Origin: Undaria pinnatifida | Taxonomy: Eukaryota; Sar; Phaeophyceae; Laminariales; Alariaceae | DNA: 64,000 bases | NCBI GenBank assembly: GCA_012845835.1 | Contig: JABAKD010000029.1 | Coordinates: forward strand, 12,973,892 to 13,037,891 | Direction: 5' to 3' | In this document: in pieces, positions 53,081 to 62,610 of the stretch | Numbering within the stretch: position 1 is the first letter of the stretch | Layout: each line of letters begins with the position of its first letter | Translations under genes and position numbers: made by a program | The notes under the pieces: model-generated | The model's input: the letters and a program-made list of their open reading frames with translations, nothing else | What the model was told of the DNA's origin: nothing | The model's database searches: none

Positions 53081-53236
53081 GGGTGCGAGGCATCACACGG
53101 GTAGGGGTTGCAGTGGTCGGTTGAGCTCCTCGAGTTAGGCGCTGTCGGTTATTAGTAGGGGTACGAGGCATCACACGGGTAGGGGTTGCAGTGGTCGGTA
53201 GAGCTCCTCGAGTGAGGCGCTATCGGTTATTAAGTA
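53081..53236 (+). repeat. 78-bp tandem duplication just after the IQ gene stop
   Basis: GGCATCACACGGGTAGGGGT occurs at 53089 and 53167, and the units are nearly identical. The second unit runs into family M sequence. Confidence 0.88.
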
Positions 53237-53420
53237 TGGCAATGTCACGAGCATACAGTAATTGTTTTCAGGACTAGCGCATATGGAAGACTGGTCGGGT
53301 TGCGATTAAGGAATGCCTTCGAAGTCATGTTTCCGTTTGTGAGATGGTCAGCTCCTCATGACAGGAGCTCAGAAAATTCCTAGAATCTGCTGCAGCACCC
53401 CTTAGTGTGGGATGGTTGGT
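53100..53420. repeat. Dispersed repeat family M, copy 3
   Basis: Same block order as 32378-32700 (GACTAGCGCATA, GGAATGCCTTCGAAGTCATG, AGAAAATTCCTAGAATCTGC). Confidence 0.6.
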
Positions 53421-54727
53421 ACCCCTGTTTCCGCTATATCCTCAGGCTGGAACCGTTCGCGGAGAGCTTTTAAAATCCAACCCTTGCAGAATTGCAAATA
53501 GTATATCCGCTCTGATTCCAAGTAGTTTGTCCCCAAAAATCGTGGGTGGATCTCTAAAATGACCATTAAAAATGCAGATCATTTAAGGTAGCTATTCGCG
53601 CGCGTAGCTCCAAGCCTCTGCGAAATCAGGCACCAAAATCGATGGGCATCCCCCTACCGTGCCGTACCTTACTTAGCCTTGGTCAGGTCAGGTCAGGGCT
53701 GAGATGCGGCGGCCGCTTAAATCTACGTCTACGCAAAATTAGCAGGGTGTCTAAGAACGGTACGAAATAGAACATATTTGAGGTACCCGGGTACTAGCCC
53801 TGATGATCGTGGTCGTACCCGGGTACATACTCGGGTATAACATATATCGAGAATAATGGATATGTATGTATGTATTGTATGTATGTATGTATGTATGTAT
53901 GTATGTATGTATGTATGTATGTATCATGTATCCGGGTTTGACCAAGATAGCCGGGGTTGTACCCGAGTACTTAGAGTACATATCCGGCTCTGACCAAGAT
54001 ATGTCATTAATTATTTCTAGATGGCGGAGGAAGGCAATAGATACATGCAGGGGACAGGGGTGAAAATAATCAATTAATCCTGTTTCAAGACGTTAATTAA
54101 TGTCGGCGTTTCAGGACGACGACATTGTCCTGATTACAGTGTTTCCCCGCAACATCGATAAAGCGCATCCCCTACTAATTACACCCTTGCGGAAAAATCC
54201 TATCTTGCCTTATTCGTTGGGGCGTGAAAAATGCAAGGGCTGAGATGCCGCATCCGAGGGCGTCGCGGGCCTGTGCACGCCAAATTCTTTACGTGCAATA
54301 AAAACTTGTGAGGAAGGGAACTTGGGAAACGGTTGGCAGAGGGTCGTGGGAGAGATACTACTGATTTGCGGCACGATGTTCGCTTTTTTACGGGAGGAGC
54401 AGAATCTACGCTGTGTTGCCGGAGGTGCGAACGAAACAGAAGAGGACGGTCCTACCTTGTCAAGTCTTTCTCCGAGGAGCTTGAATATATATCTTGGGAA
54501 ATGACCATGCAATCAATGCGCGTTGATGAAGAAAGATCTGTTGTCTCCACCCCCCCCCCTTTTTGTTTCTGGCCATCAAGGGTAGGGTAGGGGGGGGTGT
54601 TGGAAATCTTAATACCCCCTTTTTTCGCTACCAGGTATCGGTTTTGAGCCATCACACCACCATACCATCACAATCATACCACGAGGGACTGCCGTGCCTC
54701 ACAAAAAAAAGAAAAAAAAACAGTTTC
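53420..54727. other. No gene recognised; (GTAT)n run inside
   Basis: Contains the GTAT/ATGT tetranucleotide run at 53861-53925 flanked by CCGGGTAC-type motifs (53785, 53818, 53930, 53950). No gene is supported. Confidence 0.45.
53861..53925. repeat. (ATGT)n microsatellite
   Basis: Near-perfect tetranucleotide run. Confidence 0.95.
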
Positions 54728-55001
54728 GACTGATTCTACGATAGCCCCCCCCCCCCCCCCCCAAAAAAAAAAAAACCAACGGTTTTCTTTAAAGAACGTT
54801 TCACGGGCTGCCCAGCACGAGGAAGGATGTTTTATGAGAGATAATACCTTCAAGCATTTTTGTTGTATGCCTAGGGCAATCGAACGATGACGTCGGGGTG
54901 GCAAAGGGGGGGAACCGTGTTTCGGGAGATACGGCCGGGAGCTGGTTTGGAAACCCGGCGATTTCGTTAGAGAAAAGTTCGGGGGGGGCTACCGTAGTAA
55001 G
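54728..55001 (+). mobile_element. Short TIR element, family B copy 6
   Basis: Starts GACTGATTCTACGATAGCCC and ends GGGGGGGGCTACCGTAGTAAGAACC. Perfect 4-bp flanking repeat TTTC. Confidence 0.85.
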
Positions 55002-55569
55002 AACCTTTCGGTGTTTTTTTTGTTATCGCAACCCGCAGCTTACCATTCCATGGTGCATTCGCATCGTCAAAGTTAAGACCGCTAAGAAGGAACAGCGGGG
55101 TCACTTGCGCGAGTGGCCCCGAGCCACAAAAGAAAGAAAAAAAATAGTGACCACGCCCCCTACCTTACGCGTGGTCTGGCGTCGACGACGACTCGATCGT
55201 GGAGGCCGTCACAACCGTCATTGCTGACCTGCAATGCAATACATGAGGTACATTTTGTGGATAACTTTTTTTTAATTGTCGCATGTACATTTCTGTTTTG
55301 TTTTGTTTTTTCGTGGTGATCTTCACATCATATCCCGGTTTCGTCGTCTTTTTTTTTTTTTGTAAATGGCAGAAACGCCGTACATTGCTGGATGGAAGAG
55401 CGTATTATTATCAATACCAACACTGCTCACAACCATTCCACCTCTCGGACATACACAGTCGAAACTCTTCCTTCGCCTGCGTACCGTGAAATCAAAAACA
55501 GAGAGCTTTGAAATCATCCCAGCACAAAAACGCCTCCGAAGCTGTGGCCTCCCTCCTCCAAAGGAAGCG

Positions 55570-55690
55570 GGCAGTCGTCGCAATTCGCGAATCGTCGCGC
55601 TTGGGTCGAAACAAGGACGCATGGGCGAGATCGGGCACATCCCCTTTTTGTATCGCGGTGAGTCACTTGAGAACGTTTGCGCGCATCCCG
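55570..55690. repeat. Dispersed repeat shared with 57205-57325
   Basis: Both contain GCGGGCAGTCGTCGCA, CTTGGGTCGAAA.AAGGACGC and CGGGCGAG-like stretches in the same orientation over about 110 bp. The overlapping open frames (plus 55366-55755, minus 55323-55640) were not accepted as genes. Confidence 0.65.
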
Positions 55691-55847
55691 CAGTTTCGAC
55701 ATGTCACGCTACACGCGCTGTTGCCGCACGCGAGGATTCAGGTTCACGCGCGTAACTGGTACAGTACAAGATCCCTAACAAATAAGAAGCAGGAATGCTG
55801 AACCAGGCTGGATTTCTTGCCTTGAAAACGACGCGTTCTACACGGGG

Positions 55848-56159
55848 CACGTGCTAGGATAGAGGTATACCTTTTTTTGGCGAAAATGGTTTCTGAATGG
55901 CGGGGCTCCTTAACCCAAAATCGTCGGGAAAAAAAAAAATAACGCAAAATTGTCGGGAAAAAAAAAATAATACGCCGTTCTTTTTCTCATGATTCTCGTT
56001 ATATACCTAGGACATGGGGGATTTTTTTCATCCGCGATAAGAACAGGTTTATTTTTTTTTTTCCAACATGAGTTTTTTTGGGAGATGTCTTAAGCGCCGA
56101 AAGTGCGGAACCCTCCGAAAAAAAAAAAGGTGGTGCACCTCGATCGTAGCACGCGCGAC
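55848..56159 (+). mobile_element. Short TIR element, family C copy 6
   Basis: Left GTGCTAGGATAGAGGTATAC, right CACCTCGATCGTAGCACGCG. An internal CAAAA.TCGTCGGGAAAAAAA segment is tandemly doubled (55918 and 55947), making this copy longer. Confidence 0.8.
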
Positions 56160-56200
56160 TACTATCTTTACCATTACTGTTCCAGAAAATTCTTAATAAG

Positions 56201-56474
56201 AGTCGTTCTACGGTACCCCAAAAAAAAAAAACTTCTCTTTGACGAAACCGCCGGTTTTTTAACCCAGCTCCCGGCCCGTGTCTCCTGAAATACGGTGCCC
56301 CCTTGTCGCCCCAACGTCATTCTTTCGATAGACCTTTGCAAGCATGAACATGTTTGAGGATGTTTTTTTTTTTCCATAGCACCCTTCCTCGTGTCTAGCA
56401 GCCATGAAATGTTCGTTAAAGGAAAATCGCAGGTTTTGGAAGGGGGGGGGCTATGGCTATCGTAGAATCAGTCC
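56201..56474 (-). mobile_element. Short TIR element, family B copy 7, inverted
   Basis: Left GAGTCGTTCTACGGTACCCC, right GGGGGGCTATGGCTATCGTAGAATCAGTC. The flanking 4-mers ATAA and CTAA match at three of four positions. Confidence 0.8.
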
Positions 56475-57710
56475 TAACCATTCTAAATTTTCAGGCCTGG
56501 GGTCGAGGCTACGGCAGGGGGGGAACGTTGCGGGGCCTGTTTTTCCTGTGTCTCGGGGTCGCTCTCGCGAATTCTCCGCCTATTATTTTGTGGTCTGTTG
56601 TGTTCCTAATACCTTGTACCTTTCGTGCTGTTTTAAGTTTGCCCACATGGAAAGCGCCGAGGGATGGTTAGATACGCCGCGCCGACCATGTCGCCTGAGT
56701 TAAGGTTTTTCGTTGGCGTACAGAGTCACTCAGGCGAGTGGCTCAAGCACCGTAGTGCAAAGAAGAGAGTATTTACACCCCCCCTCCCCCTCCCGTACTT
56801 CCATAGTCATGATCCTGGCTTTCATTTTAGCTTGTTTCTTGTTTGGTGTCCTGAACTGTATCGTCTCTGCAGTTCCGTCGAAACACTCATATATACCTGC
56901 GACAACCCGTTTTGTGCCTGCCAAACGTCGCTGAGCACGATGTCACTCAGTGCGACGACGCGTCACGCAAGTCAAAGGGTCCGTCGCGCTAAAATACAGG
57001 TGGAAAAAATTACCGTTTACGAGATTTACGTGCGCGAAATTCGCTCCGTGTCATCCGTTGAAGCACTCGGTATCAGACCGTTTCGTGTCCGGATAAGTCG
57101 CTCAGCGCGATGTTTTATCACGCGATTTATTTCGGTCCGTCGCATTTCACGCGGCGCCACCGTAAATGACTTTCGCCCGCGAATATTTCGAGATCGACGC
57201 GCGGCACCGTAGAGCTAGCGGGCAGTCGTCGCAGTGTGCTAGTCGTCACGCTTGGGTCGAAATAAGGACGCGCGGGCGAGGTTGGGGTCATCCCGTTTCT
57301 GTATTGGGGCAAGACGCGCGCTTACGATGGAGGTGTCGGCAAAACATGGATATCTATGACACAAACAAATTGCGGTACAAACCGAGCCAATGAGCTTCAG
57401 CCCGGCTTCAACACATTGTACGTAGGTTATCTGTTGAAATTGTAACGTGTGACGTGCCCACCGTTGTTTTTCCTTGACGTTCCTCACCGGTGGCACCTCG
57501 GGCGGTTTGGCGACATCCGCCGAGGATGCAGATTCAGCGTCTCCCTTCATGGCTTCGTGCCTCGCGGAGGTTCATAGCCTTCGCCCATCGCGGCAGACTG
57601 GTGGCCGTGTCTCAGGCATCGCCGTTCGTCTATTGGGAAACCCTGGTGGGTTAAATCGTATCTTTTTGAGAAACCGCGGTGTGTAAAAGCGAGGCTGTCA
57701 GTCTTTTTTT
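56475..57710. other. Diverged tandem segments; no firm gene
   Basis: Segments beginning GT(C/T)GAA(A/G)CACTC recur at 56878 and 57058 (about 180-bp period) through GTCGCT.AGC.CGATGT and GGTCCGTCGC. A possible 5' exon for the downstream gene (ATG at 57549, MASCLAEVHSLRPS, donor CCCTG|GTGGGT) is speculative. Confidence 0.4.
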
Positions 57711-57985
57711 TGTAAACCCTGGTACGTGCGCGTTTTGTCTGTTGAAGTTGCTGTAGGAGTCACTCGATAAGGCCGGTATGCGCGGAAAGCGTCGCCGTTG
57801 GTCTGGGAATGACCCTGCTGTACAAAGCGAATATTTCGGTCTCTTTTTAAACCCTTGGTACGTGTGCGTTTCTTTTCGTTAAAGTTACTGTAGTAGTCCC
57901 TCGATAGCGCGCCGGTATGTGCCAGACGGAGTCGCTGGCTCTAATTCGGAAACCGACACTATTCCGAACTGACACTTTCCGGGGA
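57710..57985 (+). repeat. Tandem repeat, period about 137 bp
   Basis: TTGGTACGTG(C/T)GCGTTT.. and GAGTC(A/C)CTCGATA..GCCGGTATG recur at about 57718 and 57855. The second unit overlaps the family F element. Confidence 0.65.
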
Positions 57986-58071
57986 TTTTTTTTCCGATAT
58001 GTGCCAAGAAACTCATAGACCCTATATACAGCGAACGACCGGCCTTACTAAACCGGCACTATAAAGGGACC
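57896..58071. mobile_element. Short TIR element, family F copy 2, diverged
   Basis: Left AGTCCCTCGATAGCGCGCCG, right AAACCGGCACTATAAAGGGA. Its middle contains CCGATATGTGCCAAGAAACT, parallel to CCATACGTGCCAAGCGATTT in copy 1. Confidence 0.6.
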
Positions 58072-58212
58072 ACCACGACTCTAGTTGAAATGCGTGAGCT
58101 GTGAGTTCGACGTATCGAATGGTCCATACCTGGTACTTAGCTTTACAGCCAAAGAGATACATCGGTCGCATGCTTTCTATATATCTATTTACTATCGGCA
58201 GTATTTCATAAG

Positions 58213-59297
58213 ATGTCCGTTCGACGACGGAATAGCCGACGCAGCGGACGGAGATTGCTGGTGCCAACAAACCGGGGTGGCCGTTTTTTGTTGTTCACCG
58301 TAATTCTGCGTTGTTTTCCTGCTGAGAGTCATGTTGAGATTTGCTGCGTATTAGCACCAGGAGTTGCTGCCGTCCCAGTTTTTTCTGCTTCGATTGCACG
58401 CTTCAGGGTGGTTCCAGCTCGTCGTGTATGCAGAGCTACGTTGTCATCCAAGCATATTAGTAGAGCATACGGTACCATTGCCGGCAAACCTTCTCCCTCT
58501 GTTCGGCCGGAAACCCCTTCCCCCAACCATGCCGTACTACGAAGAGCGTTGCAGAAATGCGCTCCACCCGCCAGCGTGGCATTATTCCTCTCCGAACAAA
58601 ATACCTGGTACCTGACATCCAACTGTACTCCACACACATGCCAGGTACGATACTCGTACGACACGACCAATTCATATATTTCTCGAGTTTTCCGATTTTG
58701 TCTTGTTGGCAATGATCGCCAATCACAGTCAGCCCGCCGCCCCCCTAAACCAACGAAAAAAAACAAGGCGGCCGACGAAGAAAGCAGGAGTCGAGTTCTT
58801 CGCGAGATCCTCGAGCCGTTCCTAAAGAACGCCGACCTGGTGAAGGCAATGTTCGCCGCCGGTAGTACACCACCGACGGCACCCCCAAAAAACCTTACTG
58901 CAGAGGCTGTCAAAGAAAACACTTCCGCCGGCGACGATGAGGATCCTGCTGACGCCACCACCGCCACTTCACCCCATATCGACGGCAGCGGCATCGGTAA
59001 GGGGAGTCGCGAACAAGAGGAGGGTATGGACGATGCGTGGTTGCAACCCCCCCCACCCACCACCACCGCGGCCACTGCCTCCGGTGTTGAATCGCAACAT
59101 CCCGGTAGCTGTCCAAGCGTTGAAAACGAGGAGCAACCCGGCATCAGGTCGTGGGGCTATCTGTCGAGTCTCGCGGCGAGAGGAGGCTGGAAAGTGGACG
59201 CCGCCGAGATCGCACGCAGGGACGATTCGGTGGAGTTGAAGTTCGACTCAATAGCGTTCGACGTGTTCGTTCGTACGGGCGATCGAGGGTCCGAGAG
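58213..59297 (+). CDS. Exon 1 (or 58729-59297) of the acidic protein gene
   Basis: Open from ATG 58213 to the GTCCGAGAG|GTGGGT donor. The part after 58729 has the clearer protein character. Chance openness of the first 170 codons cannot be ruled out. Confidence 0.6.
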
Positions 59298-60684
59298 GTG
59301 GGTGGCGATTACATGAAGTCCTGTCGGACATTGGTGTTAGCCCGCTTACAGAAGCTGGGGATCTCTGGGGACGACCGCAAGCATTACCGAATTTAATTTT
59401 TTCAGGCTTGTCGGTTTTCATCGAATTTCGCCAGACTCGCGATTTCGCAGGTATAATAAACCCTATTTGCCTATCTGTCACCCTACATACGCCAAGGGAA
59501 GTTCGGAGCTCATCGCTGCTACTTTGGCGGAGAAAAAATTCAACCCCATGTGTGTGCATTGCTGATATCGTATGTGCGATTTTTCGATACCGTTTCTCTG
59601 CAAAATAGGCGAACTGCAACAGAGGGGATAACCGGGACAGCGTTTAGTCCACGGACGCCTGCGAGACCATCAAGAACCAACAACTGCAGAGCCGAGTCAG
59701 CAAGTCGCGAAGACGACGACGACGACGACGACCACCACGACGCTTCCACTGTCCCTAGCGCGATCGTCACTAACGCGGTACCATTCCGCTTAGCGCAAGG
59801 GTTGCCTCGAGAGCTCGGACCTCTCCTCTTTGACGCAAATATAGACGCCGACATTCTTGCAGGTAAAAAAAAAAGAAGAAATTATTCGCCGGCAAGCGTC
59901 AATAAAAATAAAAACAAAAATAATACCCCTCGCCGCCAGCACGTAGAAAAAAAACGATTTCTCGCCGTCGCCAAAAGTATAAAGCCTGCTAAACCTTGTT
60001 GCCAAAGCGCAAGTAAAAAACAACACCCCTTCACCGCGAAAAAAGTTTAGTTCGAGTCCTCGACGGTAGAAGGCATAGCCGACTTCTTGCTGACCAAAGG
60101 GGGCAAAACCTCACTCCTCGTTGTTCGCCAACCGGTGAAAATTCCACCGCCACCCCGTTCTTGCAGGTAAAAACATCGACCCCTCACCTTCAGAAAAAGA
60201 GAAATCTGACTCCCCGGCAAAAAAAAGTACAGCCGACGACCCCTCGTCGCCAAAAAGAGGTAAAATGGACTCCTCGTCGCCAAAAACGGACGCGTTGGAA
60301 TTGAACCCACAGGAGCAGCAGCAGGAGGAGGAGGAAGAGGAGGAGGAGGGCGAGGGGTTCGGCTTGGGACAAGGGTGGGGGGGACGTGAGATCTGGACCC
60401 GCAAGGCTGACCCGCTCGGAACTGGAGAAGTTTTCAGCCACATATCACGTGGCGAGCAGTCGGATGATGACGTGGTGGGTGCTATTGAGGTTCGGCTACG
60501 CGCCGGGCCGTTGGGCGTTGCGGAGTTGGCTAGAGCTGGGCTGCCGAAGGATGTGTCCGCGTTGGTGGTGGGGGTTGATGGCGGTGATACCGGCGATGGG
60601 AAAGGGGTAGGTGGCAGCGGCAGCGGCGGTGCGAGTGGTGTGGGCGCTACTGGAGGGAAGGCGGGAACATCTCGCACCCACTGA
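58213..60684 (+). CDS. Unrecognised acidic, low-complexity protein (gene span, four exons)
   Basis: Exons 58213-59297, 59406-59450, 59609-59862 and 60167-60684 join in one frame (phases 2, 2, 1). Readable parts are LREILEPFLKNADLVKAMF, an Asp/Ser/Thr-rich linker, SWGYLSSLAARGGWKVDAAE, an Asp run followed by VPSAIVTNAVPFRLAQGLPR, a Lys/Ser/Asp repeat (SDSPAKK, DDPSSPKR, DSSSPK), a Gln/Glu run, and EVFSHISRGEQSDDDVVG. Acidic and lysine-rich tracts suggest a nuclear protein, which is weak inference. I do not recognise a domain. The segment before 58729 may be intronic (GCCAATCACAG|TCAGCC acceptor). Confidence 0.62.
59406..59450 (+). CDS. 45-nt exon 2 of the acidic protein gene
   Basis: Fifteen codons, phase 2 to 2, between ATTTTTTCAG|GCTTGT and TTTCGCAG|GTATAA. 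Encodes LVGFHRISPDSRFR. Flanking introns are only 108 and 158 nt. Confidence 0.65.
59609..59862 (+). CDS. Exon 3 of the acidic protein gene
   Basis: 254 nt, phase 2 to 1, from CAAAATAG|GCGAAC to TTCTTGCAG|GTAAAA. Contains seven consecutive Asp codons. Confidence 0.68.
59863..60166 (+). other. Intron flanked by a 16-bp direct repeat spanning both splice sites
   Basis: TTCTTGCAGGTAAAAA occurs at the donor (from 59854) and at the acceptor (from 60158), so CAG|GT is duplicated. The intron's first 40 nt resemble the first 55 nt of the next exon (both have AAAGA.GAAAT..., then CGCCGGCAA/CCCCGGCAA). Retention would end translation at TAG 60048-60050. Confidence 0.75.
60167..60684 (+). CDS. Exon 4 of the acidic protein gene
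   Basis: Opens with KNIDPSPSEKEKSDSPAKK and a degenerate Lys-Ser-Pro-Asp repeat, then a CAG/GAG-coded Gln/Glu run, then a Gly/Val-rich end and TGA. An AAAGGG|GTAGGT donor near 60606 would permit a different 3' end. Confidence 0.65.
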
Positions 60685-60845
60685 TGTAGCGGCGTTTAGT
60701 TTGCTCGGTCGGAGTGATACCAGTAACGCGAAAGGGATGTGCGGCGGCGGCGGCGGTGGGGGTGTTATGGATCTACTGGGAGGGAGACGGGGATATCTCG
60801 CGCCAACGAACGAAGCACGTTCTTCTTCGGTAGGAGCAATGTTGC
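60580..60845 (+). repeat. Tandem duplication of about 130 bp at the 3' end of the gene
   Basis: GTGATACC(G/A)G.AA/CG..GAAAGGG..., TACTGG(A)GGGA and GGA(A/T)(C/A)ATCTCGC recur at about 60581 and 60713. Confidence 0.7.
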
Positions 60846-61002
60846 GGGGGGGGGGTTCTTGATCTCATTTATTATCCTCGCGCTACTCTCGTCCTCCCTC
60901 CCAGCAGTAATTCAGATCCGGGGTCACATAGCGGGCCCTCCTCCCCCCTCCCCACTACGGCACATGACTACTTTAATTTTGTCGCGTGAATAAATCAGAG
61001 AG

Positions 61003-61455
<453 letters not shown>

Positions 61456-61500
61456 TAACGCGGCGCACGATCGGGTGGAAAACATATAAATAAATAACGA

Positions 61501-61763
61501 CCCGTGCTACGGTCGAGGTAGCCTTGTTAGGCCTTTTTCCTTTTCCGAATGGCGGGGTTTCCTAACCCAAAATCATTGTCCGAATTTGCCGTTTTTCTTT
61601 TCAATCTGACGTTTTTGTATACCTAGGTCACGGTTTTGTTCATCTTATTGCATTTTCATCTTACTCAAAGTTAGTTTATGTGTGGGACACAAGCAAAGAC
61701 CTCCTCAGGTTCGGAGCCTCAGGAAAACAATGGTTGGCGCACCTCTGTTGTAGCATGTGCCTC
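61501..61763 (+). mobile_element. Short TIR element, family C copy 7, diverged
   Basis: Left CCGTGCTACGGTCGAGGTAG, right CACCTCTGTTGTAGCATGTG. Contains CCGAATGGCGGGGTTTCCTA and TATACCTAGGTCACGG. The 124-codon frame at 61678-62052 starts inside it and is unsupported. Confidence 0.7.
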
Positions 61764-62610
61764 ACGCGACAGGAGGAGTGCTTTGACGGCTTTGACGAGA
61801 TGGGGCCAGCTCACGATGTACAACAATATTCGCCAGGATGTGAAAAGCACGATGCGGAGCTTGCTTCAAAGATTCGTAGGACAAAAGCATCTAGCTGCCT
61901 CGGCGGCCGATCCGTCCGCCCGACTGAGCTTCCAAGTTGGCTCAAAGGGAACCTCAACTTTGTCGCGACCTGACCAAGTAAAATCGCACTCTAGCTGTCA
62001 CCCCGCACTACCACAATGTACTCGTTGCTACAGCAGCGTAGGCGAGTTTTAGGTTTTCCGAACAACACCAAAGCTGTCATAACTTAAACTCTTTCTACAC
62101 TATTTTTTTTTTTCTCGCTATACGAAACACTTGCGAACAGCGGTGCCCGGAATAGCCTTCCCACCGCTGCAAAAAATTCCCATACAACTTTCTAAACGAT
62201 TTGCCCTATAAAACAACGTGGGCACAGTGCTTAAGAGGCGAACTCCCGCACTCTCCACCGAGATAGGCAGTTGACAAATAGAACTTGGAGAGGGTAACAT
62301 GGACGACGTAAGTGTTTTAATATATCCTCGGGTGGGTGGGAAAAAGAATGAACCTTAAGCTCGCCACTCTAAGGTGCAAGTGTCGTGTGTCAATTTAGGT
62401 TTGGGTTGTCGAAAAAAGGGTGCTGCGTATTGAGAGCAAACATGTCCTGCCTATATATATGCCGCCATGCATTGCGCACCACGCAACACCCACGGCATTT
62501 TCACACTACTAATAGCATGCGCGGCATACACATTAGTAATTGTTTGCAAGTGGGTTTCTCACTCATACGTGTTTGTGCGGCGTTCACATTACTATTTATT
62601 TATGCTCGTG
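61763..62610. other. No gene recognised; 3' side of the convergent minus-strand gene
   Basis: Probably includes the 3' untranslated region of the gene at 62611-64000. AATAAA-type signals are not clear. Open frames are short. Confidence 0.4.

Noticed and set aside
55366..55755. 129-codon plus-strand frame as a gene
   Set aside because: It spans a dispersed repeat shared with 57205-57325, where the frame is not conserved.
58329..59144. 271-codon minus-strand open frame
   Set aside because: It is the antisense shadow of exon 1 of the acidic protein gene, which has consistent splice phases.
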